A DNA stretch of 10,341 nucleotides, taken from NCBI GenBank assembly GCA_947476855.1, contig CANJSR010000152.1:1-10341 (forward strand), written 5' to 3'. The DNA is from Acetobacteraceae bacterium. GTDB lineage: Bacteria; Pseudomonadota; Alphaproteobacteria; Acetobacterales; Acetobacteraceae. Position 1 is the stretch's first letter; every line of letters starts with the position of its first letter. Below, in pieces: positions 1 through 6,297 of this stretch. The position numbers were made by a program, and so were the translations under genes. Under the pieces are notes generated by a model, which was given only the letters and a program-made list of their open reading frames with translations, was not told the origin of the DNA and ran no database searches.

Positions 1-90
1 CGGGCCGGCGATGAGCTTGCGGACCTCGTGCTGCGACTTGCCGCAGAACGAGCAGTAGAGGGTGTTCTTCGAATCGCCGGTCTTGCTCAT
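1..90 (-). CDS. clpX: ATP-dependent Clp protease ATP-binding subunit ClpX, N-terminal fragment
   Basis: The first 30 codons of ClpX run off the left edge of the window. The peptide begins [20 protein letters not shown] and continues through [10 protein letters not shown]. This is the start of the ClpX zinc-binding domain: Cys13 and Cys16 form the first CxxC zinc pair, and the second pair lies outside the window. ClpX is the AAA+ unfoldase that recognises tagged or damaged proteins in the cytoplasm and threads them into ClpP. The ATG at 90 is preceded by a strong purine-rich ribosome site (GGGGGAGGAG, about 5 bases away). It lies 226 bases downstream of clpP on the same strand, the usual alphaproteobacterial arrangement. 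That gap is long enough for clpX to have its own promoter as well as read-through from clpP. Confidence 0.95.
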   Translation of the reverse strand, partial: MSKTGDSKNTLYCSFCGKSQHEVRKLIAGP

Positions 91-123
91 GCGCACTCCT
101 CCCCCGAACCCCGGGGGCACAAT

Positions 124-165
124 GGGGAATACTATCCCCGCTCAACCGGTAGCGACAAGCTTGTC
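124..165 (-). promoter_or_regulatory. Putative clpX promoter with two overlapping dyads
   Basis: On the minus strand, TTGTCG (158-153) and TAGTAT (134-129) are separated by 18 bases. Each matches the housekeeping -35/-10 consensus at 4 of 6 positions, and they lie about 40 to 70 bases upstream of the clpX ATG. The -10-like hexamer sits exactly between inverted arms GGGGA/TCCCC (124-128 and 135-139). The -35-like hexamer overlaps a perfect 12-bp palindrome, GACAAGCTTGTC (154-165). The hexamers alone are weak evidence; their coincidence with the dyads makes regulated initiation plausible. No transcription data are available. Confidence 0.3.
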
Positions 166-316
166 CTGCGACACCGGTCAAAAACCGTCACGACAAACGC
201 CGGGATGACCCCGGTATTTGCCATCAACTGATTGAAAGATCGGAATTTTATCCGCATCGCGGAGTCGGTGCCGAAAAGCCCGGTCACCGGCTCACGCGAA
301 GGACGCGCGTGGATTC

Positions 317-961
317 TCAACCGCGGGTCGCATCCTCTCCGGTGGTCGGACGGCTGTCGACCACCTCATCCACCAGGCCGAAATCACGGCTTTCCTCGGC
401 CGACATATAGGTATCGCGCTCGAGTTTGCGCTCGATCGCCTCGATGGGCTGACCTGTGTGGCGCACATAGATTTCGTTCAACCGCTTGCGCAGCAGCAGG
501 ATTTCACGCGCCTGGATTTCGATGTCGGTCGCCTGGCCCTGCGCGCCGCCCGAAGGCTGGTGCACCATGATCCGCGCGTTCGGCAGGGCATAACGCTTGC
601 CCTTTTCACCGGCTGTCAGGAGCAGGCTGCCCATCGACGCCGCCTGGCCGATGCACACGGTGCTGACCGGGCTGCGGATATACTGCATCGTGTCGTAGAT
701 CGCGAGGCCGGCCGACACCACGCCGCCCGGGCTGTTGATGTAGAAGGAGATGTCCTTCGCCGGATTCTCGGATTCCAGGAACAGAAGCTGGGCGCAGATC
801 AGCGCGCTCACCTGGTCATAGACGGGACCGGTCAGAAAAATGATCCGCTCCTTCAACAGGCGCGAATAGATATCGAAGGCACGCTCACCCCGGGCGGTCT
901 GTTCGACCACCATCGGCACCAGCGCATTCGAGTACACGTCGACGGGGTCGCGATCCCTCAT
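317..961 (-). CDS. clpP: ATP-dependent Clp protease proteolytic subunit ClpP
   Basis: This is the 214-residue serine peptidase (family S14) that forms the double-heptamer proteolytic chamber used by ClpX or ClpA in the cytoplasm. The full catalytic triad is visible: Ser109 in GQAASMGS, His134 in IMVHQPSGG and Asp183 in [10 protein letters not shown]. The oligomer-forming handle and the SFYINSPGG segment (residues 72-80) are also typical. Length fits the family (about 195-215). The start at 961 gives the expected N terminus ([19 protein letters not shown]) and has an AAGGTG ribosome site about 8 bases upstream. The gene lies between tig and clpX on the same strand, 110 bases after tig. Nothing suggests an inactive paralog. 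Confidence 0.98.
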   Translation of the reverse strand: MRDRDPVDVYSNALVPMVVEQTARGERAFDIYSRLLKERIIFLTGPVYDQVSALICAQLLFLESENPAKDISFYINSPGGVVSAGLAIYDTMQYIRSPVSTVCIGQAASMGSLLLTAGEKGKRYALPNARIMVHQPSGGAQGQATDIEIQAREILLLRKRLNEIYVRHTGQPIEAIERKLERDTYMSAEESRDFGLVDEVVDSRPTTGEDATRG

Positions 962-1013
962 GATCAGTCACCTTAGGTTTCGACGGCTCCGGGCCGCCGG
1001 TCGGGGATAGATA

Positions 1014-1049
1014 GGCACCGCTTGGCCAGAGTCCAGCGCAAGCGGTGCC
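1014..1049 (-). terminator. Strong inverted repeat between tig and clpP
   Basis: GGCACCGCTTG (1014-1024) and CAAGCGGTGCC (1039-1049) are perfect 11-bp complements around a 14-base loop. The repeat lies 22 bases past the tig stop and before clpP. In the tig transcript it would form a very stable hairpin. It is followed by TATCTATCC rather than a clean U-run, so it may be an imperfect terminator, an attenuator or an RNA processing or stability element that lets tig and clpP be expressed unequally. The structure is seen directly; the role is inferred. Confidence 0.5.
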
Positions 1050-1071
1050 CAGGGTGTCGATCAGGCGAAGA

Positions 1072-2454
1072 TCAGGCCGCGGCGGGAGCAGCCGGCGGCG
1101 GCGGCTCCTTCAGCAGGTCCTCCAGCGAAACGACCGATTCGGTCACCTGCGCGAGTTCCAGGATGTAGTCGACGACCTTATCCTCGAAGATCGGCGCGCG
1201 CAGATTGTCGGTCAGCGCCGGGTATTTCCGGAAGAGTTCCATCATGGCCTCCTCCTGACCCGGGTACTTCGCCGCTTCCTGGCGGATCGCCCGTCCCAGT
1301 TCCATTTCGGTCACGGTCAGGTTGTTCACCCGCCCGATCTCGGCCAGCAGCAGGCCCAGACGCACGCGCCGTTCCGCGATCGCGCGGTATTCGGTCTTCA
1401 GCGTCTCCTCGTCCTTGTCCTTGTCGTCCTCGTCGATCTGGCCGGCCTTGCGGTCCGCGTCGAGGCGCTGCCAGATCTGCTCGAACTCACGCTCCAGCAT
1501 GCCCGGCGGGACGTCGAAGCTGACCTTGTCGGCCAGCGCGTCCAGCAGCTCGCGCTTGATGCGCATGCGGGACACGCCGTCCAGTTCACGCTGGCGGCGC
1601 GAGCGGATGTCGTCGCGCACTTCCTGCATGGAGTCGTAGCCGAGCGTCAGGGCGAAGGCGTCGTCCATGACGGGCGGGATGGACTTGCGGAGCTGCTTGG
1701 CCGTGATGTCAAACGTCGCGGCCTTGCCGGCGAGTTCGGCGTTCCCGTACTCGGCGGGGAAGGTCACGTTGATCGCGCGCTGCTCACCGGGCTTCAGGCC
1801 CGCAAGCTGCTCTACGAAGCCGGGGATGAACCCGCCGCCGCCGATATCGATGTCGGCGTCGGTGGCCGTGCCACCCTCGAACGCCACGTCATCGACCTTG
1901 CCGAGGTAATCGACCGTCAGTACGTCGCCATCGCGCGCGCCGGTGTCGTCGCCGCGTTCGGCCAGTTCCTCGGGCGTGAGGTCGACGAGCGTCCGGCGGG
2001 AGCGGGACAGCGCGGTCAGCGTCTCCTCCAGCGACTCGTCGGGGACCTCGGCCTTCATCCGCGTCAGCGCCAGGGCGCCGAAATCGGGCAGCGCGATGTC
2101 GGGCAGCAGTTCAAGGTCGAGCTTGAATTCGATGTCCCGCGCGGCGGTTGCCGATGTCGGGTCGTCGGTCACGATCTCGATCTTCGGCTGCATCGCGGGG
2201 CGCAGACCATGGTCGGTCAGGACCTGGCGAGTCGCCTCACTGACCGATTCCTCCAGCACCTCGGCCGACACCGCCGAACCGTAGCGCTGGCGGATGATGG
2301 GCATCGGCACCTTGCCCGGACGGAAGCCAGGCAGCCGCAGGGTCTTGCTGAGGCTTGTCAGGCGTTCGGAACGGCGGGTTTCGATGTCCGCGGCCGGCAA
2401 GACGATGGTGTAACCACGCCGAAGCCCGTCGGAAAGCGTCTCGGTAACCTGCAT
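1072..2454 (-). CDS. tig: Trigger factor, ribosome-associated chaperone and prolyl isomerase
   Basis: This 460-residue protein has the three-domain layout of trigger factor. It binds ribosomal protein L23 at the exit tunnel and shields nascent chains. The ribosome-docking signature GFRPGKVP is at residues 43-50 of the N-terminal domain. An FKBP-type peptidyl-prolyl isomerase domain spans about 172-255 (DGDVLTVDYLGKVDD through FDITAKQL). The C-terminal helical arm domain fills the rest and ends in a Pro/Ala-rich tail. The reading frame stays open upstream to 2553, but that extension would run through the tRNA-Leu gene. The ATG at 2454, giving MQVTETLSDGLRRGYTIVLP, matches the family N terminus and has AGGGGA about 11 bases upstream. 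The spacing to the tRNA is 57 bases, so co-transcription with it is possible. Confidence 0.97.
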   Translation of the reverse strand: MQVTETLSDGLRRGYTIVLPAADIETRRSERLTSLSKTLRLPGFRPGKVPMPIIRQRYGSAVSAEVLEESVSEATRQVLTDHGLRPAMQPKIEIVTDDPTSATAARDIEFKLDLELLPDIALPDFGALALTRMKAEVPDESLEETLTALSRSRRTLVDLTPEELAERGDDTGARDGDVLTVDYLGKVDDVAFEGGTATDADIDIGGGGFIPGFVEQLAGLKPGEQRAINVTFPAEYGNAELAGKAATFDITAKQLRKSIPPVMDDAFALTLGYDSMQEVRDDIRSRRQRELDGVSRMRIKRELLDALADKVSFDVPPGMLEREFEQIWQRLDADRKAGQIDEDDKDKDEETLKTEYRAIAERRVRLGLLLAEIGRVNNLTVTEMELGRAIRQEAAKYPGQEEAMMELFRKYPALTDNLRAPIFEDKVVDYILELAQVTESVVSLEDLLKEPPPPAAPAAA

Positions 2455-2511
2455 ATGCCAGCCAATCCCCTGCCTGAACCAATCTGAATGGAAAGGCGAC
2501 CCCTGTCTGGG

Positions 2512-2596
<85 letters not shown>

Positions 2597-2805
2597 GCCA
2601 ACAGTGTACGCGACAAGACACACAAGCCGCGCCGGGCCACTGGAGCGACCGTGAGCGAGCGGCTTTAGCGCAGGCGCCCCCCTGCGACAAGTCATTCACG
2701 CAAGCGAACCGCGGACAAGCGCCGAATGGCATCCGGCGGCGGAAAACGGGGCGCGCCGGGCGGTCGTCGTTGCCCCATAAAATGGTATCGATTAACAAAA
2801 CGGAA

Positions 2806-2837
2806 ATATCGGATGACTGCCCGATTCATCCGTATAT
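2806..2837. promoter_or_regulatory. AT-rich dyad upstream of the IclR-type regulator, candidate operator
   Basis: The 2597-2982 interval separates the leftward tRNA/tig unit from the rightward regulator gene. About 2775-2895 is clearly richer in A and T than its surroundings. Within it, CGGATGA (2810-2816) and TCATCCG (2826-2832) are perfect inverted arms around 9 bases, and flanking ATAT on each side extends the symmetry with one unpaired T at 2833. IclR-family proteins commonly bind imperfect palindromes in their own promoter region, so this is a reasonable operator candidate. TTGACC at 2864-2869 could be a -35, but the -10 at the correct spacing (AATTCT) is poor. I see no convincing gene in the rest of this interval. 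Confidence 0.3.
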
Positions 2838-2982
2838 CAATTCACCTATATCCAAATATGGCTTTGACCCAAGCCGAGCGGAATGCAATTCTACTGAAGG
2901 GTAGGAGCGCCGTTCATTGATTACAAAATCGCATGAATGCGGGTCCGTCGCCGTGTCTCAACGCCAGGCCAAGGGGCCCTTG

Positions 2983-3924
2983 ATGGCATCCGTCAGTCAT
3001 AGCAGTGGCCGTTCAAAGGCCAAGACCGCGAATGGAACCGCAGCCGCCGCCGCTGGCCAGGCAGCGCCGGCGCGGGATTACAGCATCGCCGCGGTGGATC
3101 GCGCGCTGGACCTGCTGGAGGCGCTGGCGCGTACCGGGCCCGCGCCGCTCGCCACGCTCGCCGATGCCGCCGGCTGCACGCGCACCGCCGGCTTCCGCCT
3201 GCTGCGGACCCTGCAGGCCCGCGGGTTCGCCATCCAGGACGAGGCGCGTGGCCTCTGGCGCCTCGGCGCGCGATGGAGCGCGCTGGGACGCGCCGCCGCC
3301 GAACAGGGCGCGCTGGCGGCCACGGCGATGCCGTTTCTGGCCGCGCTCGGCAAGTCCAGCAATGAAAACGTCTATCTGCGCGTCCGTGACGGCATGGAGA
3401 GCGAGACCGTCGCGATCTACCAGACCGATCCGACGCTGCGGGTCTATACGGAAGTCGGCAAGCGCCTGTCGCTGCATGCCGGATCGAGTCGCCTGCTGCT
3501 GGCCTATGCGCCGGAAGCCGTGCAGACCCAGGTCCTGGCCCAGCGCCTGCCGCGCTTCACTCCTGCCACCCGCACCGATCCGGCCTGGATCGCGGCCGAT
3601 CTGCACCGCATCCGCGCCCGTGGTTACCTGGTCACTTCGGATGAGGTCGTGGCTGGTGCCGTCAGCATCGGCGTGCCCGTGCGGGACGCGGCGGGCCAGG
3701 TGGTCGCGGTGCTGAGCGTCAGCGCGCCGTCGATGCGGATGCGGCCGCCCCGGCCCCGCGCGCTCGTGTCCGTCGTGACGGATGCGGCGGACCAGTTGTC
3801 CCGCGCCCTCGGTGCCTCCCAGCATGCGGAACCGACGCCCGTGCCCTTGCCGAACGGCGCCAAGGCCGGCTGGGCGGTCGTTCGCCCGGTGGAGGCGTCA
3901 CGGCCGCATTCCATCTTCCGCTGA
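2983..3924 (+). CDS. IclR-family transcriptional regulator
   Basis: This encodes a DNA-binding regulator of about 313 residues. The N-terminal winged helix-turn-helix domain (about residues 33-95) contains AVDRALDLLEALA and then LATLADAAGCTRTAGFRLLR, the typical IclR recognition-helix region. The C-terminal effector-binding domain (about 105-275) shows the family blocks ETVAIYQ, LSLHAGSSRLLLAYAPE, RARGYLVTSDE and GAVSIGVPVRDAAGQVVAVLSVSAP. A Pro- and basic-rich tail of about 40 residues follows. The ATG at 2983 has AAGGGG 6 bases upstream. A TTG at 2917, with GGTAGGAG upstream, would add 22 residues and cannot be excluded. No catabolic operon is adjacent: the next genes are small unknown ones, so the effector and regulon cannot be named. 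Confidence 0.9.
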   Translation: MASVSHSSGRSKAKTANGTAAAAAGQAAPARDYSIAAVDRALDLLEALARTGPAPLATLADAAGCTRTAGFRLLRTLQARGFAIQDEARGLWRLGARWSALGRAAAEQGALAATAMPFLAALGKSSNENVYLRVRDGMESETVAIYQTDPTLRVYTEVGKRLSLHAGSSRLLLAYAPEAVQTQVLAQRLPRFTPATRTDPAWIAADLHRIRARGYLVTSDEVVAGAVSIGVPVRDAAGQVVAVLSVSAPSMRMRPPRPRALVSVVTDAADQLSRALGASQHAEPTPVPLPNGAKAGWAVVRPVEASRPHSIFR

Positions 3925-3933
3925 CGTCGATCG

Positions 3934-3951
3934 GGTCCGATTTATCGGGCC
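3934..3951 (+). terminator. Hairpin just after the iclR-type gene
   Basis: GGTCCGA (3934-3940) pairs with TCGGGCC (3945-3951), with one G-U pair, around a TTTA loop, nine bases past the stop codon. No U-run follows, so termination is uncertain. It may only mark the transcript end or serve as a processing site. Confidence 0.3.
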
Positions 3952-4011
3952 GTGTTAACCGGTTGGATACCATTTGGCGCCATCATCGCCCGCTTCGGCA
4001 TGAGGCGCGCC

Positions 4012-4350
4012 ATGGTTCCACCGGTCGACGACGTGAAGAACTGGATGCACATGTTTCGCTGGATCGTGAAACTGATCCGCGATGAATATGAGGTCGACGA
4101 GGCGATCCTGGTGCGGACCGCCGCGCTGGAAACCGATTGCGGCCTGATGATCGAGCAGGTGGAGACCGTTCTCGGCACCATCTCCCAGTCCTTCTCCGTC
4201 TCCTTCCCCGCGGGCACGCTGGATGAGATCCTGAAGCTGGAGGAGCTTTGCATGCTCGCCGCCTGGCTGAAGGGCCTTTACAAGCAGCCCCCCTTCCTCT
4301 CGGACGGGTTCGCGCAAAGCTGTCGGGCTGCAAACCCGGCCTGCGGGTAA
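4012..4350 (+). CDS. Small acyl-carrier-protein-like protein lacking an obvious phosphopantetheine serine
   Basis: This is a 112-residue protein with strong GC-third-position coding character. Residues about 22-90 look like a four-helix acyl carrier protein fold. Helix 1 (FRWIVKLIRDEYEV) is followed by a loop and then TDCGLMIEQVETVLGTI, which lines up with the ACP motif D-S-L-x-x-V-E. Next come FSVSFPAGTLDEILKLEEL and a final helix, CMLAAWLKGLY. In that alignment the Ser that carries 4'-phosphopantetheine is replaced by Cys43, after Asp42. The family call is my pattern match and is moderate, not certain. The ATG at 4012 was chosen because GAGG lies 6 bases upstream. A GTG at 3952 and ATGs at 4000, 4045 and 4051 are alternatives. 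It lies 87 bases after the regulator on the same strand; no fatty-acid or polyketide genes are nearby. Confidence 0.6.
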   Translation: MVPPVDDVKNWMHMFRWIVKLIRDEYEVDEAILVRTAALETDCGLMIEQVETVLGTISQSFSVSFPAGTLDEILKLEELCMLAAWLKGLYKQPPFLSDGFAQSCRAANPACG

Positions 4351-4528
4351 ACGGCGGGGCCAGGCGCCCGTCACGCGCGCATCCACACGGGCGGTGACCC
4401 ACCGCAACACAGCGTCACGCGATTTTGCCATCGCGGGGGTTGCGCCCCTGTCGGTAAATTTTACGTTTAAGGGGCATCGTCGGCGACCGTCCCGGGCCAA
4501 GTCCCTCGATTGTTTCAATATTTTTCAA

Positions 4529-4544
4529 TGGCATGGTTTCTGCT
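4529..4544 (+). promoter_or_regulatory. Candidate sigma54 (RpoN) promoter
   Basis: TGGCATGGTTTCTGCT resembles the sigma54 consensus TGGCACG-N4-TTGCW: 6 of 7 bases match in the -24 block and 4 of 5 in the -12 block. The GG (4530-4531) and GC (4542-4543) are separated by exactly the required 10 bases. Transcription would start near 4555, about 58 bases before the small membrane protein gene. The upstream side is AT-rich (two TTTCAAT copies at about 4513-4528), which would suit IHF-type bending, although no clear IHF site was found. A single 16-base match can arise by chance. Confidence 0.4.
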
Positions 4545-4566
4545 TTGGTCGTGGCGATGGAGAGGC

Positions 4567-4586
4567 ATCCGTTTGGGGAAACGGAT
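4567..4586 (+). promoter_or_regulatory. Perfect 8-bp hairpin in the leader of the small membrane protein gene
   Basis: ATCCGTTT (4567-4574) and AAACGGAT (4579-4586) are exact inverted copies around GGGG. The hairpin would lie inside the 5' untranslated region if transcription starts near 4555. It ends 26 bases before the ATG and 9 bases before the GGGGAG (4596-4601) that probably serves as the ribosome site. It could be a protein-binding dyad in DNA or an RNA structure affecting translation. Confidence 0.4.
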
Positions 4587-4612
4587 CCGATGCATGGGGA
4601 GTGTATCATCCG

Positions 4613-4798
4613 ATGCCAGTCGTGGTGGAAAGGCCCGCGAGACCGTTGTTGATTGGCGCTTTGTGCCTGGTCGCCCTGGCCGCGGTGATCCTATTGCTGA
4701 TGCCGACGCTGCTGGGCGCCATGCTCGCCCTGTGGCTGCTGCTGTCGATCCCGATCGGGATCGCGGTCGGGCACTGCGCGCTGAACGGGGACGAGTAG
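4613..4798 (+). CDS. Small protein with two predicted membrane helices, function unknown
   Basis: This is a 61-residue protein that I do not recognise. It starts with a short basic segment (VVVERPARP). Two hydrophobic stretches follow, about residues 11-29 (PLLIGALCLVALAAVILLL) and 32-54, separated by a Pro-containing turn. It ends with a short polar, acidic tail. This suggests a hairpin of two transmembrane helices in the cytoplasmic membrane. The frame is open upstream to 4394, but the upstream translation lacks coding character. The ATG at 4613 has GGGGAG 11 bases upstream, and a GTG at 4601 is an alternative start. It stands alone between the ACP-like gene and the metZ riboswitch, preceded by the sigma54-like site and hairpin, so it is probably its own transcription unit. 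Confidence 0.6.
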   Translation: MPVVVERPARPLLIGALCLVALAAVILLLMPTLLGAMLALWLLLSIPIGIAVGHCALNGDE

Positions 4799-4830
4799 CA
4801 CGCTTGACCCCTCCGCCACCCGGGATTTAT

Positions 4831-4860
4831 ACGAGGAGCGCTGGAGTTTCCGGCCCTCGT
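4831..4860 (+). promoter_or_regulatory. Upstream hairpin that would compete with riboswitch stem P1
   Basis: ACGAGG (4831-4836) pairs perfectly with CCTCGT (4855-4860). Inside, CTGGA (4841-4845) pairs with TCCGG (4849-4853). The right arm CCTCG is also the 5' strand of the SAM-II P1 stem, so the two structures cannot coexist. This may be a built-in alternative fold, or a chance complement in GC-rich DNA. Confidence 0.3.
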
Positions 4861-4909
4861 GATTTGTCCGGCCGGATTGCGGCGAGGTGAAACAAGCGCG
4901 CTAAAGAGG
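4853..4909 (+). promoter_or_regulatory. SAM-II riboswitch (metA-type motif) controlling metZ
   Basis: The sequence shows the conserved SAM-II blocks in order: CGTGATTTG (4858-4866), CGGATTGC (4873-4880), GTGAAACAA (4888-4895 region) and GCTAAAGAGG (4900-4909). Stem P1 forms between CCTCG (4855-4859) and CGAGG (4883-4887). TGCG (4878-4881) can pair with CGCG (4897-4900), consistent with the pseudoknot. SAM-II aptamers bind S-adenosylmethionine and typically reduce expression of methionine synthesis genes in alphaproteobacteria, which fits the metZ gene 75 bases downstream. The annotation rests on motif memory and hand pairing. A GTG inside the aptamer (4859) is in frame with metZ but is not a credible start. 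Confidence 0.9.
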
Positions 4910-4984
4910 CCAGCGGAAGGTCCCGTCAGGGAACCCAGGCTGCTCCGATCGGTCGGGCCATGTTCAGTCACAGGGGCCCAGACA

Positions 4985-6178
4985 ATGTCACTCGATACCG
5001 CGAAACTCCGTCCCGCCACCCGCCTCGTGCATGGTGGCGTCCACCGCACGCCGCACGGTGAAACATCCGAGGCGCTGTTCCTCACCTCCGGCTATGTCTA
5101 CGACAGTGCCGAACAGGCCGAGGGCACCTTCGCCGGCACGGTCGAACACTACCAGTATTCCCGCTTCGCCAACCCGACCATCACCATGCTGGAGGAACGG
5201 CTGGCGCTGATCGAGGGCGCGGAAGCCTGCCGCACCACCGCGACCGGCATGGCCGCGGTGAACGCCGCCCTGCTCGCGCATCTGAAGGCCGGGGACCGCG
5301 TCGTCGCCTCTCGCGCGCTGTTCGGGTCCTGCCACTGGATCGTGTCCACCCTGCTGCCGAAGTTCGGGATCGAGGCGGTGTTCGTCGATGGCGCCGACCT
5401 GGACCAGTGGCGGGACGCGCTGGCCAAACCGACCCAGCTCGTGCTGCTGGAAACCCCGTCCAACCCGATGCTGGAGATCGTCGACCTGCCCGCCGTGGCC
5501 GAGATGGCGCATCGGGCCGGGGCCATCGTGGTGGTGGACAATGTCTTCGCCACGCCCTTATTGCAGCAGCCGATGACCATGGGCGCGGACGTCGTCATTT
5601 ATTCCTGTACGAAGCATATTGACGGTCAAGGCCGTGTGCTCGGCGGGGCCATCCTGGCGGGCAACAAGTGGGTGAATGACGTCCTGCAGCCCTTCATCCG
5701 CAACACCGGGCCAGCCTTGTCGGCGTTCAACGCCTGGCTGCTGCTGAAGGGGCTGGAGACGCTGCCGCTGCGGGTCGAGGCAAGCTGCCGGTCCGCCGCC
5801 GCGATCGCCGATTTCGTCGCCGAGAGCCCCGCCGTCTCCCGCGTCTGGTATCCGACCCGCGCCGATCACCCGCAGCGCGCCCTGGCCGCGAAGCAGATGA
5901 AGGCCGGCGGCACGGTCGTGACGTTCGAAGTCGCCGGCGGCAAGGAAGCCGCCTTCCGCGTGATGAACGCGTTCGAGCTGATCCGGGTGTCGAACAATCT
6001 CGGTGATTCGAAATCGCTCGCGACGCATCCCGCGACCACGACCCATCTGCGGATCGGAGAGACCGAGCGCGCGCGCCTGGGCATCACCGACGGCGTCATT
6101 CGTGTCTCGATCGGGCTCGAGGATGTCGAGGACCTGCGTGACGACATCGGTCGCGCGCTGGCACTGGCGGGCGGCTGA
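4985..6178 (+). CDS. metZ: O-succinylhomoserine sulfhydrylase (MetZ-type)
   Basis: This 397-residue PLP enzyme belongs to the Cys/Met metabolism (gamma) family. It makes homocysteine from an activated homoserine and sulfide, in the cytoplasm, ahead of methionine synthase. YSRFANPT (residues 58-65) is the family block for PLP-phosphate contacts. Asp185 in VVVDNVFATP binds the pyridine ring. Lys210 in YSCTKHIDGQGRVLGG is the Schiff-base lysine, and the GQGR that follows is typical of MetZ rather than cystathionine enzymes. The SNNLGDSKSLATHPATTTH block (336-354) is intact. The ATG at 4985 gives the normal N terminus and has GGGG 8 bases upstream. Use of O-acetyl- rather than O-succinylhomoserine cannot be excluded from sequence. 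Control by the upstream SAM-II element supports the methionine role. Confidence 0.94.
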   Translation: MSLDTAKLRPATRLVHGGVHRTPHGETSEALFLTSGYVYDSAEQAEGTFAGTVEHYQYSRFANPTITMLEERLALIEGAEACRTTATGMAAVNAALLAHLKAGDRVVASRALFGSCHWIVSTLLPKFGIEAVFVDGADLDQWRDALAKPTQLVLLETPSNPMLEIVDLPAVAEMAHRAGAIVVVDNVFATPLLQQPMTMGADVVIYSCTKHIDGQGRVLGGAILAGNKWVNDVLQPFIRNTGPALSAFNAWLLLKGLETLPLRVEASCRSAAAIADFVAESPAVSRVWYPTRADHPQRALAAKQMKAGGTVVTFEVAGGKEAAFRVMNAFELIRVSNNLGDSKSLATHPATTTHLRIGETERARLGITDGVIRVSIGLEDVEDLRDDIGRALALAGG

Positions 6179-6199
6179 CCGTTCCGATTTCGGGAGGTT

Positions 6200-6226
6200 C
6201 CCGCGCGTCCGTCCCGGGCGCGCGGG
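6200..6226 (+). terminator. GC-rich hairpin after metZ
   Basis: CCCGCGCG (6200-6207) and CGCGCGGG (6219-6226) are perfect inverted arms around 11 bases, extendable by two G-U pairs, beginning 22 bases after the metZ stop. No U-run follows. It may separate metZ from apaG transcriptionally or stabilise the metZ mRNA 3' end. Confidence 0.35.
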
Positions 6227-6297
6227 GGCCGAAGCTGGACACGCGGCGGTTTTCGGCCTTGAATCGGCATCCATGGAAGCAGGAAGGTGCATCCGCC

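Noticed and set aside
1000..1040. RpoH-type heat-shock promoter for clpP (CCTATCT with an upstream CTGG)
   Set aside because: The -35 core CTTG is not present at the correct spacing; only CTGG is. The match is too weak to call.
1045..2487. Long open frame on the plus strand opposite tig
   Set aside because: It is the antisense shadow of a GC-rich gene. tig is clearly the coding strand, with recognisable domains.
2864..2892. Possible sigma70 promoter TTGACC-17-AATTCT
   Set aside because: The -10 hexamer matches only 3 of 6 positions, too weak to annotate alone.
2858..2920. Short peptide MALTQAERNAILLKGRSAVH ahead of the IclR-type gene
   Set aside because: There is no ribosome site before its ATG, it is only 20 codons long and has no recognisable family. 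It probably lies in the promoter or leader region.
4394..4612. N-terminal extension of the small membrane protein
   Set aside because: The upstream frame lacks coding-like codon use and would span the sigma54-like site and the perfect hairpin. The start at 4613 is preferred.
4859..4984. N-terminal extension of MetZ from a GTG
   Set aside because: This stretch is the SAM-II aptamer and leader. The family N terminus begins at 4985.
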